Shown: one piece after another, positions 35,263 through 45,303 of the stretch
How the letters are laid out: each line of letters starts with the position of its first letter
Position numbering within the stretch: the first letter of the stretch is position 1
DNA from: Sporosarcina aquimarina
GTDB taxonomy: Bacteria > Bacillota > Bacilli > Bacillales_A > Planococcaceae
Direction of reading: 5' to 3'
Length of the DNA stretch: 64,000 nt
Assembly (NCBI RefSeq): GCF_023715615.1
Contig: NZ_JAMBOM010000005.1
Location: 1 to 64,000, forward strand
Notes under the pieces: model-generated
The model's database searches: none
The model's input: only the letters and a program-made list of their open reading frames with translations
What the model was told of the DNA's origin: nothing
Made by a program: the position numbers and the translations under genes

Positions 35263-37860
35263 TCCCTTTTTCCTAATCATCCAGACGAACAATCCTGTTA
35301 GCACAAGGAAACTGATCATCAGTGATGCCACGAAGTAAGGTGGCCGGTAGGACATTTCAATTGTATTGAGCCCCGCTTCAATCGGGATACCCGTAAACGC
35401 ATAATTCGCTTTCAACACAGACACTTTTTCACCATTCACTTTCGCTGTCCACCCTTTTTCAAATGGAATTGGCACTACAGCCAAGCTGTCTCCGTTCGAA
35501 TTATCGAGCTTAACGGTTGCATGTCCTCCGCTCCACTCAACGTTAGCTGGAGAAGTCTGTTCGTTCTTTCGCTCAGCCTCCTCAAGTGTCGAATAATCCT
35601 CAGCGTAAAGTGCTAAATCACTTAATGTATACGTCCCTTTAGGAACACGAATTCGAATCGTTTCTTCAGACGGAACCCGGATCGTTATGTCATTGACACG
35701 CGTGCGGTATATCGAATCCGCTCGTTTACGGGTCGTTTTATACTCATTCACTTTCAAGTGAAAGCCTTTATCTGCAGTTAAGCGTTCTAAGTAAAACGAA
35801 ATGTAGGTGTCCTCTTTCAATAGATGGACGTCCGAGACTTTCAAATCGATACCGCCGTTCTTTCCTGTAACAACAAGCTTGTCATTTTTGTACTTCGCTT
35901 GTACAGGTTGTACAGTAACTTGATCCATTAAATTTTCTACAACTGGGGAAGTTTGTGATCGGACATCCCATTCTTCTAAGATCACTCCATTTAACATGGC
36001 ATGCTCGCGTGCAAGCACAGGACTTTCCTCCAACTCTTCTTCTGTATAAACCTTATTCGTTGTCCGAACAAATGGAAGACGGTGTTCATTTTCAAATGCT
36101 TTGAAATCACCATTTTGCTCAACTTCTTCAAAGCCAAACGGAACCGGATTCCCCTTGTCTGAACGAACCGCATACACCCCGTTCAGTATGCTATATAGAT
36201 TTGCCCGACCTCCAAATCCGGCATAGCGACTAACACTCTCCCGTCCCATATCGATCGACAAATCGTTTAAGTAAAAATGTAACAAGTGCTGATTCAAAAT
36301 ACTGGAGTAAATGCTCGTCCCTAAAAAATCCTGGACAATCGGTGTGTTATTACGTGTGCCGATCATCCAATCGATACGAGCAAGTGGATCTTCTTCATGT
36401 CCCGTCAACCGCTGAACAAGTTCACGTGATGCTTCCCCGTTATAGGAATCACTTGTGAAAAAGGACTTTGGAATCCCTTGCCCCTCAACTTGTTCCACTT
36501 TTGGATGATTTCCTGTCAACTTCTCCTCTTGAAATAAATTCACCGTAATTAAACTAGACGCAACAATCCCGATCCACAACGCTATGTCCCAATGCTTAAA
36601 TTGGCGTACAGTAGCTAAGATCGCAATTGCGCACGTGATGACTGCCATCATTTCTAAACTGTCTGCATACAAACTCGGTTTTCCTTCTAACTCTAATTCT
36701 GAAAATAACATGTAGAGTCCAATCGTTCCTAATGCCGCAATGCCTGCATGCTTTAGTTGGATTACCTTCCAATTTTGAAGCGTAACAGCTATTACTCCTC
36801 CAGCAACTAGCATGAGCATGTGTTCCCAGCGAAATTGTGGTGCGGATAATCCGTTGAACACACTTCCAACGGCAGGAGATGCGTGCATCACCGCTAACAG
36901 TACGGTCATTATTGCAAACAACCGATACACATTCTTTTTATACATCGGGAATAGAAATAAACAAATGATCGCAAACGCAGGTATGACAACCAACTTGCCA
37001 TCGGACAATATATTTTCTGTCATGTCGAAAAGAGGGATTTCCCCTTCAAATGGGGGTCTGAAGTTATTCAAATATCCATAAACTGCTGGAACGAAAAATG
37101 GCGTACTTATCCCGGCTCCGAGCACTCCACCCACTAAAAAAAATGCGATTTGGTGCTTTCGCTTCAGTTCACCGTCCACTAAAGGTATGAACCACCGAAA
37201 AACTATGTATATGAATGTTAATAGGAAGTTAATATATGCAAAGTAGAAGTTGTCCACCATACTAAGCGCGACTGCTCCAATGAACCAACCTGGTTTTCCA
37301 TCGCGCATAATTCGCTCTGCACCTATGAGTAATAGTGGCAAAAACAACATAGCATCTGCAAAGAATTCCCAATACGTTACATGTCGGAAATACAAAATAC
37401 TGATTCCATAAATGACTGAGGCAATATAAGAGAACCTGTTTTTTAAACCAATTAATCGGAAGAACAGTGTTGTAATGATCAAAATCACTGACAGACGAAT
37501 GATGCTGACAAAAACGGTAACGTCCGCCCAATATTGAAGATCAGGTGTTGCCAACAACCCAATCCATTCTAAAAACGCGGTAATCGCTGCAGTTACTAGA
37601 AACACTATAGATGTAGAAAAATAATAACCGAGTTGGGAAAATGTCCCTCCCCCTAATCCGAAGCGTTCGGAGTAAAAGAAATTTCCTTCTTTCATAGATT
37701 CGTACAGAAAATGTTTAAACGGAATCATTTGTGACAAACCATCATTCGGTCCTACGACGTAGCTCCCTTGCATCCATTCCAATAGCATGAACCCATGGGC
37801 AATTATAGCGGTGAGTACACTCACCACAACAAGTCCAGTCCAACTCTTTTTCGTCATCAT
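35242..37860 (-). CDS. yfhO: YfhO-family multispan membrane protein
   Basis: 872 residues; about 12 membrane segments in residues 1-440 and one at the C-terminus (YFVASLMISFLVLTGLFVWMI), with a large extracytoplasmic domain (about 440-845) between. In Bacillus subtilis YfhO works with the GT2 CsbB in adding GlcNAc to lipoteichoic acid, as the presumed outer-face transferase. Here it overlaps the gtrA-like stop by 4 bases, so translation is coupled. Genes for all three parts (GT2, flippase, transferase) are together. Confidence 0.88.
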   Translation of the reverse strand: MMTKKSWTGLVVVSVLTAIIAHGFMLLEWMQGSYVVGPNDGLSQMIPFKHFLYESMKEGNFFYSERFGLGGGTFSQLGYYFSTSIVFLVTAAITAFLEWIGLLATPDLQYWADVTVFVSIIRLSVILIITTLFFRLIGLKNRFSYIASVIYGISILYFRHVTYWEFFADAMLFLPLLLIGAERIMRDGKPGWFIGAVALSMVDNFYFAYINFLLTFIYIVFRWFIPLVDGELKRKHQIAFFLVGGVLGAGISTPFFVPAVYGYLNNFRPPFEGEIPLFDMTENILSDGKLVVIPAFAIICLFLFPMYKKNVYRLFAIMTVLLAVMHASPAVGSVFNGLSAPQFRWEHMLMLVAGGVIAVTLQNWKVIQLKHAGIAALGTIGLYMLFSELELEGKPSLYADSLEMMAVITCAIAILATVRQFKHWDIALWIGIVASSLITVNLFQEEKLTGNHPKVEQVEGQGIPKSFFTSDSYNGEASRELVQRLTGHEEDPLARIDWMIGTRNNTPIVQDFLGTSIYSSILNQHLLHFYLNDLSIDMGRESVSRYAGFGGRANLYSILNGVYAVRSDKGNPVPFGFEEVEQNGDFKAFENEHRLPFVRTTNKVYTEEELEESPVLAREHAMLNGVILEEWDVRSQTSPVVENLMDQVTVQPVQAKYKNDKLVVTGKNGGIDLKVSDVHLLKEDTYISFYLERLTADKGFHLKVNEYKTTRKRADSIYRTRVNDITIRVPSEETIRIRVPKGTYTLSDLALYAEDYSTLEEAERKNEQTSPANVEWSGGHATVKLDNSNGDSLAVVPIPFEKGWTAKVNGEKVSVLKANYAFTGIPIEAGLNTIEMSYRPPYFVASLMISFLVLTGLFVWMIRKKGHTPFAD

Positions 37861-38237
37861 GACGCCTTCAGCACCTTTCCAGTCACAACGAATGTCACAG
37901 GAACTGTAATGATCAATGCTCCTAATGGTGCGATGCTACTGTTCACATGCAATATGTCCACTAGAATGTAGAGCAACACAGCAGTCACCACGATATTGAC
38001 GAGTTGAGTCACAGGATAGACTAAAAACTTTTTTAACGTCGGTTTTACTTTGTATGTCACATAACTATTCAAGAAAAACGAAATAATCATGCTTAAAATG
38101 ACTGCGCTGAAATGCGCAACCATATAAACAAGTCCTAGCGCTTTTAATCCAAACAAGTAGAACGCATAATAGGTTCCTGTGTTAATAACGCCAACAATGG
38201 CGAATGTGATGAATTCACGAACTTCGAATTTTGGCAT
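37857..38237 (-). CDS. GtrA-family membrane protein (polyprenyl-sugar flippase)
   Basis: 126 residues, four membrane segments (FAIVGVINTGTYYAFYLFG, VAHFSAVILSMIISFFLN, LVNIVVTAVLLYILVDIL, LGALIITVPVTFVVTGKV). The N-terminal F-x-x-V-G-x-x-N-T pattern defines GtrA proteins, thought to flip undecaprenyl-linked sugars. It overlaps the GT2 gene by 23 bases and yfhO by 4. Confidence 0.9.
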   Translation of the reverse strand: MPKFEVREFITFAIVGVINTGTYYAFYLFGLKALGLVYMVAHFSAVILSMIISFFLNSYVTYKVKPTLKKFLVYPVTQLVNIVVTAVLLYILVDILHVNSSIAPLGALIITVPVTFVVTGKVLKAS

Positions 38238-39186
38238 GAGAGACTGGTTTTCCTTTCACCGCGGCGCTTGTCCGACGGACGAGATAATGGGGGCGTTTTT
38301 TTGTTTCATTGTAAATCCTTCCAACATACTCCCCGATGATTCCAAGAGATAGTAATTGGACACCACCAAGAAAGAGTACTGCTGATATGGTCGTGAAATA
38401 ACCTGGTACGTCCACGCCGTTTCTTGCAATATCAGCTAATGTAAACACAATATATGAGATAGCTAAAAACATGCTTAATATTCCTGCATAGAAGCATAAG
38501 CGCAACGGTTTTGTGTTGAATGAAACAATACCGTCGACTGCATAGTTGAGCAATTGCTTAAATGACCACTTCGTCTCACCATGTTGTCGTGTGACATTGT
38601 CATAACAAATCGTCTTCTGTTCCAATCCAATCCATGAATAGAGCCCTTTAGAAAAACGATTTCCTTCACTGAGCTGCAACAACGAATCGACCGCGCGGCG
38701 GCTGAGCAAACGGAAATCCCCTTCGCCATCATGTAACTCAACTTCGATAGTTTTGTTCACTCCCCAGTAGTAAGCGCGAGAAAGCAAAGAACGAATTGGT
38801 GAGTCCCCTTTCCGATTACGCTTCGCAATGACTTGGTCATACCCCTCTTCATATCCACGGATCAATTGGGGAATCAATTCTGGAGGATGCTGCAAATCTG
38901 CATCCATTAATATCACGGCATCCCCTTTTGCATATTCAAGGCCCGCCAAAATGGCAGCCTCTTTCCCGAAATTGCGTGTAAAGGATACATATTCCACTTC
39001 TGGATAATCGATTAGTGCCCCACGGATTTCGTCCATGGTTTTATCCTCACTTCCATCATCTACAAATAACACCTCATAAGGTAACCCACTTGACGACATG
39101 ATTTCGTTCAATGCTTTCATCATGTTAAAAATATTGCCTTCTTCATTATATGAAGGGATGACGAATGAAATAAACAATTGCTTCAT
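38215..39186 (-). CDS. csbB: GT2 glycosyltransferase, CsbB/GtrB-like (undecaprenyl-phosphate sugar transferase)
   Basis: About 323 residues. GT-A domain: FVIPSYNEEGNI at residue 10, VDDGSEDKT, and DADLQHPPELIPQLI (the DxD-type motif, about 97). Two C-terminal membrane segments (about 230-285). It attaches a sugar to undecaprenyl phosphate on the inner face. Start ATG 39186 has AGGTG 6 nt upstream; GTG at 39195 is alternative. First gene of a three-gene operon with gtrA and yfhO. The csbB symbol follows synteny with YfhO. Confidence 0.86.
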   Translation of the reverse strand: MKQLFISFVIPSYNEEGNIFNMMKALNEIMSSSGLPYEVLFVDDGSEDKTMDEIRGALIDYPEVEYVSFTRNFGKEAAILAGLEYAKGDAVILMDADLQHPPELIPQLIRGYEEGYDQVIAKRNRKGDSPIRSLLSRAYYWGVNKTIEVELHDGEGDFRLLSRRAVDSLLQLSEGNRFSKGLYSWIGLEQKTICYDNVTRQHGETKWSFKQLLNYAVDGIVSFNTKPLRLCFYAGILSMFLAISYIVFTLADIARNGVDVPGYFTTISAVLFLGGVQLLSLGIIGEYVGRIYNETKKRPHYLVRRTSAAVKGKPVSHAKIRSS

Positions 39187-39231
39187 TCTGTGCACCTGCT
39201 TTCTAAATTTGTGCCAACGGCTTTCCTACTA

Positions 39232-39257
39232 ATACCCGTTTTTCGTAGAAATATCAC
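39232..39257 (-). promoter_or_regulatory. Possible SigB-type promoter upstream of csbB
   Basis: A perfect SigB -10 (GGGTAT, 39237-39232) with GTGATA 14 nt upstream as a poor -35 (consensus GTTTAA). Bacillus csbB is a known SigB gene, which is why I note it; the -35 is weak. Confidence 0.35.
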
Positions 39258-39450
39258 TTTTTTTAGAGATTTAGAGAGAGTTTGTTCAGAATGATACATT
39301 TGTGTAATCAGTTTCCTATGAAGCACTGAAACGGTCCATTCTTACCACTAAGAATTTTCACCTTGTTCTGCGAATTTGTTCTCTTATTGCATCGTCTTCT
39401 GATTCAGCGCATACTTAGTTAGGTACATTTAGAAGATAGGAGTTTGACTT

Positions 39451-40566
39451 ATGATTTCAACTAATGACATGATTTCCCAAGATCCTTGGGAAGCTTATTT
39501 AGACGTGGATACCCACGGACACCAAGTTCTTTCAAGCATTGAATTTACGACGACTTACTTGTGCAATATGCGCTGCGAACACTGTGCGGTTGGCTATATG
39601 CTTCAACCGAAAGACCCCGACGCGCTTCCGATAGAGTTGCTTATCCAGCGATTAGAGGAAATCCCTCATTTACGTACAATTAGCTTAACCGGAGGCGAAC
39701 CGATGTTTTCAAAACGGTCGGTGGAACGTTACGTCCTGCCTCTCCTTAAATATGCACACGAACGTGGCGTTCGTACCCAGATGAACTCTAATTTGACGAT
39801 GCCACTTGAGCGTTACGAAATGATCGCTCCCTACCTCGATGTTCTTCACATTTCCCATAACTGGGGTACCGTTGAAGATTTTGCTGAAGGTGGGTTTGCC
39901 AATATGGAACGCATCCCTTCTTTTGAACGTCGTGCAGAACAATTTCAGCGGATGATTGAAAACAGCCGTGCACTGGCAGACTTAGGGGTAATGGTCTCCG
40001 CAGAAACCATGTTGAATCGCAGAACGCTTCCTCACTTACAAAAAATTCACGAACAAGTTGTACACGAAATGAAATGTGCTCGACACGAAATACACCCGAT
40101 GTACCCAAGTGACTTCGCTTCAACTCTGGAAGTCCTTTCATTGGACGAAACCCGCACAGCTATAAAAGAAATCCTTCAATTCCGTGATCCTTCCACTTGG
40201 ATGCTGTTTGGTACGCTGCCTTTCTATTCTTGCAGTCCAACCGCTGCAGATCAGGAACTATTGGCTCAACTTAAAGCGAGTCCTAACGTGTCGGTCCGAA
40301 ATGATCCCGATGGACGATCCCGCTTGAACGTCAATATCTTCACTGGAGATGTCATTGTCACTGATTTCGGAGACGTGCCACCTCTCGGTAATATTCAACA
40401 TGAGAACCTACCGGAAATGTATGAAACGTGGCAACAGCATCCGCTCGCAAAATCTGTTAGCTGTCATTGCCCGGCTGTTCGTTGTCTAGGACCTAATTTG
40501 CTTGTTAAGAATGCTTATTATAAGGACATCGACTTTACAAACAGGAAATCTGTAATGGTATATTAG
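39451..40566 (+). CDS. yfkAB: Radical SAM protein with a CxCxxxxC motif (YfkAB type)
   Basis: 371 residues. The radical SAM cluster motif CNMRCEHC is near residue 37, followed by SLTGGEPMFS. A second cysteine set, CHCPAVRC (CxCxxxxC), lies near residue 340 and defines the YfkAB subgroup, probably ligating a second iron-sulfur cluster. The reaction is unknown. RBS ATAGGAG. Followed 31 nt later by guanine deaminase, possibly co-transcribed. Confidence 0.88.
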   Translation: MISTNDMISQDPWEAYLDVDTHGHQVLSSIEFTTTYLCNMRCEHCAVGYMLQPKDPDALPIELLIQRLEEIPHLRTISLTGGEPMFSKRSVERYVLPLLKYAHERGVRTQMNSNLTMPLERYEMIAPYLDVLHISHNWGTVEDFAEGGFANMERIPSFERRAEQFQRMIENSRALADLGVMVSAETMLNRRTLPHLQKIHEQVVHEMKCARHEIHPMYPSDFASTLEVLSLDETRTAIKEILQFRDPSTWMLFGTLPFYSCSPTAADQELLAQLKASPNVSVRNDPDGRSRLNVNIFTGDVIVTDFGDVPPLGNIQHENLPEMYETWQQHPLAKSVSCHCPAVRCLGPNLLVKNAYYKDIDFTNRKSVMVY

Positions 40567-40597
40567 TCTTAAACAATAAGAAGGGGGACCATCAATT

Positions 40598-41959
40598 ATG
40601 TATACAAACGTTTTTTTAGCAACAGCCTTTACAAGTAAGTCACCAAAAGAGGTAGAGGTGTTAAAAGATTGCCTGTTCTGTATTGACGAACACGGTATGA
40701 TCGAACGTATCGTACGCCCCGACCAGTCTGATTACGAAGAAGTGCTCAATGAGTATTTACATACAGATGTTTTCACAAAGATTGATGAGGGGTCCTATTT
40801 GCTTCCTGGTTTTGTCGACTTGCACATACATGCTTCTCAATGGGCACAAGCCGGAACAGCACTGGACATTCCTCTCCATGATTGGTTAAGCACGTATACA
40901 TTCCCTTCTGAAGCAAAATTCGCAGATCTTGACTATGCAAAATTAGTTTATGAAGATGTGGTCAGCACGCTTCTCGCAAACGGTACAACCACGGCTCTTT
41001 ACTTTGCGACAGTTCACAAAGAAGCCAGTGTTTTACTAGCGGAAATTTGTGCAAAACGTGGTCAACGTGCTCTTGTTGGAAAAGTTGTGATGGATTTAGT
41101 TCAAGAATGTCCTGAATTTTATCGAGATTCAAGTACACAGTCTGCGTTACAAGACACTGAAGAATTTATCTTAGAAGTGAAGAAGATTGCCAAGACGACT
41201 AAGCAAGGAGTCTATCCAGTTGTAACCCCAAGATTCATCCCTACATGTACAGATGAGGTCCTTGAAGGCCTTGGTGCGCTTGCAGCCAAGTATGATACAC
41301 ATATTCAGTCACATTGTAGTGAAAGCGATTGGGCTCATCAGCATGTCCAACAGCGTTTTGGGAAAAACGATGCACAGGCTTTAAACGACTTTGGATTGTT
41401 ACAGGATAAGTCCGTAATGGCCCATAGTAATTTCCTTTCTGATGATGATGCAAAATTGTTCGCCGAAACAGGTAGTGCGATAGCCCACTGTCCGGTTTCT
41501 AATGCGTACTTTGCGAATAGCGTCATTCCTATTGCAAAATTTGCACGGATGGGTGTGGATATCGGACTAGGTTCGGATATCTCCGGAGGTTTTTCTCCAA
41601 GTCTTTACGATAATTCTCGTCAAGCAGTCATGTCTTCCCGTATGTTAGAAGATGGTGTAAATCCTAGCGTACGTGCTGAAGAACGTGGTGTAGACGATTC
41701 TCGCATTACGATTGCAGAAGCATTCCACTTGGTGACTGCCGGTGGTGGAGCGAGTTTGAGTCTGCCTATAGGACGTCTTGAAGAAGGTTATGCATGGGAT
41801 GTCCAATGCGTGGACCCTACAATCTCGACAGCAAAGCTTCCATTATTTGATCCAAACGAACCTCTACTTGATATTTTTCAAAAGATGATGTACCTGGTAC
41901 GACCTGAAAATATTCGGGATGTGTGGGTTCAAGGCCAACTAGTTCATTCACGTGTGTGA
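40598..41959 (+). CDS. guaD: Guanine deaminase (amidohydrolase)
   Basis: 453 residues. Metal motif FVDLHIHASQWAQAG near residue 72, substrate-binding PLHDWLSTYTFPSE near 95, HCSESDWAH near 227, VMAHSNFLSDDD and the metal Asp in GLGSDISGGFSPS near 325. These match the long ammelide/guanine-deaminase type, not the small Bacillus GuaD. It converts guanine to xanthine and ammonia. AAGGGGG lies upstream of ATG. Confidence 0.93.
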   Translation: MYTNVFLATAFTSKSPKEVEVLKDCLFCIDEHGMIERIVRPDQSDYEEVLNEYLHTDVFTKIDEGSYLLPGFVDLHIHASQWAQAGTALDIPLHDWLSTYTFPSEAKFADLDYAKLVYEDVVSTLLANGTTTALYFATVHKEASVLLAEICAKRGQRALVGKVVMDLVQECPEFYRDSSTQSALQDTEEFILEVKKIAKTTKQGVYPVVTPRFIPTCTDEVLEGLGALAAKYDTHIQSHCSESDWAHQHVQQRFGKNDAQALNDFGLLQDKSVMAHSNFLSDDDAKLFAETGSAIAHCPVSNAYFANSVIPIAKFARMGVDIGLGSDISGGFSPSLYDNSRQAVMSSRMLEDGVNPSVRAEERGVDDSRITIAEAFHLVTAGGGASLSLPIGRLEEGYAWDVQCVDPTISTAKLPLFDPNEPLLDIFQKMMYLVRPENIRDVWVQGQLVHSRV

Positions 41960-42406
41960 ACTAGTTGCACGGATCCTCAAAGGATCTTTAGTTGTAGTTA
42001 GCCAGAAATTTGTATGAAACTCATAATTTTTCCACAATAATTGCTTAACTCTTCGTTTTACAGGACATACTGTTTATCACAAGAGCTAAATAGTACTAAT
42101 CAGCTACAAAATCCCGTTACTTTTGCTTATTTTCCCATTTAATGTGCATTCCACCATCTTCATAGGCATATTGAATAATTTATTTCGTAAACCGAGATAT
42201 TCGCTTTAAGAAAGGTTATACTTAAACGCTGTAGCATTATACTTAGTTAGCACTTCCTTGGATGTCTTCTTTGATGGATGAACTTATTTCTTTTTTTAAT
42301 TATCTATTTCTCATATGAAGTTACGAATCCAACTTTACATCACTGAAGATCAGCTATAGGGGTGACGTACGGTATATCTACAAACCAAAAAAAGGAGGAG
42401 AAAGTA
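41957..42406. other. Intergenic region of about 450 bp
   Basis: A weak hairpin (GATCCT / AGGATC with flanking AACTA / TTAGTT) at 41957-41988 may end the guaD transcript. The rest is AT-rich with no recognisable gene or RNA element; the operator or promoter of the GMC operon should lie here but no clear -35/-10 pair stands out. Confidence 0.4.
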
Positions 42407-43255
42407 ATGTCTAAAGCGCAAGGTCCAAAAAATACGCAAGACAAAAAAGGAATGAGCCGCCGTAATTTCATGAAGAATACGGGCCTCCTTGCCGGTGGTT
42501 TAGTCGGTGGTGGTTTGTTCGGTGGTTTGATTACGAATCAGATGAAAAAGCAACCTGCGACTGATAAAAAGCCTGCTACGTCCGAGAACAAGGACATGGA
42601 AGCCCGTACCTTTTTCAGTAAAACGGAAGATTTCGAAACGATTTCTGCTGCGACTGAACGTCTTTTCCCTGAGGACAAACTAGGTCCTGGAGCGATTGGT
42701 CTTGGAGTTCCTTATTTCATCGACCGTCAGCTCTCTAGTGACTGGGGATCTAACGCAAAAGAATACATGAAGGGACCTTTCCCGCAAAATCAGGAAGCTG
42801 CCTACTATGAGGATCAAAGCAAGGACCAGAATAAGCAAGGACCTAACTCTGTGACTCAAGTAGCCGCACCCACTCCACGCTATCAGACTCGTATGAATCG
42901 CGGGGAAATCTTTAGAGAAGGCGTCAAGACGCTTCAAGCTACAGCACAGTCGAAGCATAAGAAGAAATTCTTTGAACTCGAAGGTGAACAAATGGATGAA
43001 ATCCTGACAATGTTAGAAGAAGGAAAAGTTCGTATGAACGGTATCCATTCAACTGTTTTCTTTAACCTGTTGCTGCAAACAACCATTGAAGGTGCGTACG
43101 CAGACCCTGTTTATGGTGGAAATCGTAATATGGCAGGCTGGAAGATGAAAGAATTCCCTGGACCTCGCATGGGGTATCTTGGACAAATTGAAGATGAAGA
43201 ATTCGCAGTAATGAAGCAGGAAAGCCTACGCGATTATCAAGAAATGTGGGGCTAG
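42407..43255 (+). CDS. Gluconate 2-dehydrogenase subunit 3-family protein with a Tat signal
   Basis: About 282 residues. The N-terminus holds a full twin-arginine motif SRRNFMK before a glycine-rich hydrophobic segment (GLLAGGLVGGGLFGGLI), then the subunit-3 domain (about 70-275: ERLFPEDKLGPGAIGLGVPYFIDRQL; and NGIHSTVFFNLLLQTTIEGAYADPVYGGNRNMAGWK). In known enzymes it carries the FAD subunit across the membrane by Tat and stays bound to it. AGGAGGAG lies upstream of ATG 42407. The next gene encodes that catalytic partner. Confidence 0.9.
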   Translation: MSKAQGPKNTQDKKGMSRRNFMKNTGLLAGGLVGGGLFGGLITNQMKKQPATDKKPATSENKDMEARTFFSKTEDFETISAATERLFPEDKLGPGAIGLGVPYFIDRQLSSDWGSNAKEYMKGPFPQNQEAAYYEDQSKDQNKQGPNSVTQVAAPTPRYQTRMNRGEIFREGVKTLQATAQSKHKKKFFELEGEQMDEILTMLEEGKVRMNGIHSTVFFNLLLQTTIEGAYADPVYGGNRNMAGWKMKEFPGPRMGYLGQIEDEEFAVMKQESLRDYQEMWG

Positions 43256-43266
43256 GAGGAAACTAA

Positions 43267-45012
43267 ATGGCTAAAAAATTAGAAAAAGTAGACGTGGTTG
43301 TTGTAGGTAGTGGCTGGGCTGGCGGTATTGTATCTGCCGAAGCTGCAAAAGCAGGACATAAAGTCGTAACACTCGAACGAGGAAAACCTGTAGATCGTGG
43401 GGACTATGTGGGTGTAAAGGACGAACTTCGCTTTTCAGATCGCTATGAAATGATGCAGAACCTAGCTCCTGAAACGATTACATCACGAAATACATTGGAC
43501 GAAGAGGCTTTGCCGGTTCGTACAAGAAATGAAATGATGGCAGGAACCGACTTAGGCGGAGGTAGTGTCCACTGGGCTGGAGCTACGTATCGATGGAGAC
43601 CGATCGACTTCGAAATTCGTTCAAAAACTGTTGAGCGTTATGGCGAAAAGAAAATTCCTGAAGGCATGATTATTCGTGACTGGGGTATTACGTACGATGA
43701 GATGGAACCCTATTATGATAAGTGGGAAAAAACAGCGGGGATTTCTGGAGAACCGGATCCACTTGGCGACAAGAGATCAAACGATTATCCGAACCCTCCA
43801 ATGAAGGAATCACCAGCAGTCCGTTTGTTTAAAGATACAACGAAAAAGATGGGCTATCATCCTTATCAAGTAGCTTCTGCCAACCTTTCACAATCGTATA
43901 AAAATCCAGACGGCGAAACCATTGCTCAATGTATGTTTTGCTCATACTGTACGGAGTATGGTTGTGACTTTGGTGCAAAATCAGATCCTCTCGTAACCGT
44001 AATCCCGACAGCGATTAAAACAGGTAACTGTGAAATCCGTACAAATTCCCTTGTACGTCGTGTGTTGCACGAAAATGGTAAAGCTACAGGCGTGATGTAT
44101 GTCGACCTTCGAACAGGTCTTGAATATATTCAGCCAGCAGATGTCGTTGTGCTTGGGGCATTCTCATTCACAAACAACCGACTTCTCATGCTTTCGAAAA
44201 TCGGTGAGCAATATGATCCTGTCACGCGTAAGGGCGTTATTGGCCGTAACTTCAATGGTCAATTCAACATTACTTTCCTAGGAGCACGCGGCTTCTTCGA
44301 TAAAAAGAAATTCAACCTATTCATGGGCGCTGGAGCACTCGGTGGAACTTTAAGTGACTTCGCTGGCGATAATTTCGACCACACTGATCTCGACTTCATC
44401 AACGGTGGCGGCATTGAATTACGTCAGTATGGGCATGGACCGATTGCAACGAACAGTGTTCCAAAAGGGACAAAAGGCTGGGGTCCTGAATTTAAAGAGA
44501 AATCTGTCCACTACACAAATCGTAGCTTAGTTGCTTGGTATACCCCAGCAGTTATGTCATGGTGGCACAACTATACGTCTCTCGATCCAACATATACGGA
44601 TGAGTTCGGAGATCCATTGCTTCGAATCACGAACAAGTATACAGATCATGATAAAGCCATGGCTAAATTCGGTATTGAAAAATGTACGGAAATCATGAAA
44701 AATATGGGTGCGGATATTGTCGACCCAGATAGCATCCCTGAAGAGTTCGACCATATTTATGATGGTGGACACTACGCTGGTGGCGTTAGTATGGGTGAAG
44801 ATCCCGAAACGTCTGCTATTAATAACTACTTGCAGCTGTGGGATATGGAAAACCTATTCGTCGTCGGCGGATCTGCGTTCCCACAATTCGGTGGTCACCA
44901 CCCTACTGCAACAATCGGTGCCCTTTCGTACCGCGCTTCAGAAGGGGTTATCAAGTACTTGAAAGAACCTGGTCTTCTAACACAACCTAAAAAACAAGGC
45001 GCAAAGGCATAA
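43267..45012 (+). CDS. GMC-family oxidoreductase, catalytic FAD subunit with a cysteine cluster
   Basis: 581 residues. FAD motif VVGSGWAGGIVSAEA at residue 12, GGGSVHWAGATYRW near 97, and C-terminal GGHHPTATIG near 545 (catalytic His pair). A cysteine group CMFCSYCTEYGC near residue 222 matches the iron-sulfur ligand position of FAD glucose/sorbitol dehydrogenases, which use a [3Fe-4S] cluster to pass electrons out. No signal of its own; export would be hitch-hiking on the Tat partner 11 nt upstream. No cytochrome c subunit gene follows, so the electron acceptor is unknown. Confidence 0.88.
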   Translation: MAKKLEKVDVVVVGSGWAGGIVSAEAAKAGHKVVTLERGKPVDRGDYVGVKDELRFSDRYEMMQNLAPETITSRNTLDEEALPVRTRNEMMAGTDLGGGSVHWAGATYRWRPIDFEIRSKTVERYGEKKIPEGMIIRDWGITYDEMEPYYDKWEKTAGISGEPDPLGDKRSNDYPNPPMKESPAVRLFKDTTKKMGYHPYQVASANLSQSYKNPDGETIAQCMFCSYCTEYGCDFGAKSDPLVTVIPTAIKTGNCEIRTNSLVRRVLHENGKATGVMYVDLRTGLEYIQPADVVVLGAFSFTNNRLLMLSKIGEQYDPVTRKGVIGRNFNGQFNITFLGARGFFDKKKFNLFMGAGALGGTLSDFAGDNFDHTDLDFINGGGIELRQYGHGPIATNSVPKGTKGWGPEFKEKSVHYTNRSLVAWYTPAVMSWWHNYTSLDPTYTDEFGDPLLRITNKYTDHDKAMAKFGIEKCTEIMKNMGADIVDPDSIPEEFDHIYDGGHYAGGVSMGEDPETSAINNYLQLWDMENLFVVGGSAFPQFGGHHPTATIGALSYRASEGVIKYLKEPGLLTQPKKQGAKA

Positions 45013-45029
45013 TACATTAACTAATAGTA

Positions 45030-45088
45030 AAAGGACTGTAGACAAACTCCATAAATCATGGGGCTTGCCCACAGCCTTTTTCTTTTAC
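45030..45088 (+). terminator. Terminator after the GMC oxidoreductase gene
   Basis: Imperfect stem AAGGaCTGTaG / CcCACAGCCTT with more pairing inside, followed by TTTTTCTTTT. Confidence 0.65.
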
Positions 45089-45108
45089 AATAGAATTAAC
45101 AATGAATA

Positions 45109-45303
45109 GTTGATTTCCGCTGCGAGCGGACGCTTTCCGAGGGGCTTGCTCTCAGCCAATCGAACGACGGAGAGTTCGATTTGCCGTATTTTAGCGAACT
45201 TGGCTGAAATTAAGGCAGCACTCATCTCCCTCGCTTTGCTCAGTCCAGGGTCTTCGAGCTTCGCTTATCCCTCCGGAGTCGCCGCTCTCCGCTACAATCA
45301 ACA
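45109..45303 (+). repeat. GC-rich intergenic repeat, left copy, interrupted
   Basis: Begins GTTGATTTCCGCTG, contains CGGACGCTTTCCG and ends GGAGTCGCCGCTCTCCGC then CAATCAAC. A 67-bp stretch (about 45158-45224) with its own hairpin AATCGAAC/GTTCGATT interrupts it where the right copy is continuous. Similar GC-rich elements are, from memory, common between genes in Bacillales. Confidence 0.7.

Noticed and set aside
40598..41959. Chlorohydrolase/SAH deaminase instead of guanine deaminase
   Set aside because: The PLHDWLSTYTFP segment and HIHASQW spacing match guanine deaminase better.
42120..42200. Possible peptide remnant on the minus strand (AYEDGGMHIKW-like)
   Set aside because: Too short, interrupted, and not assignable to a family.
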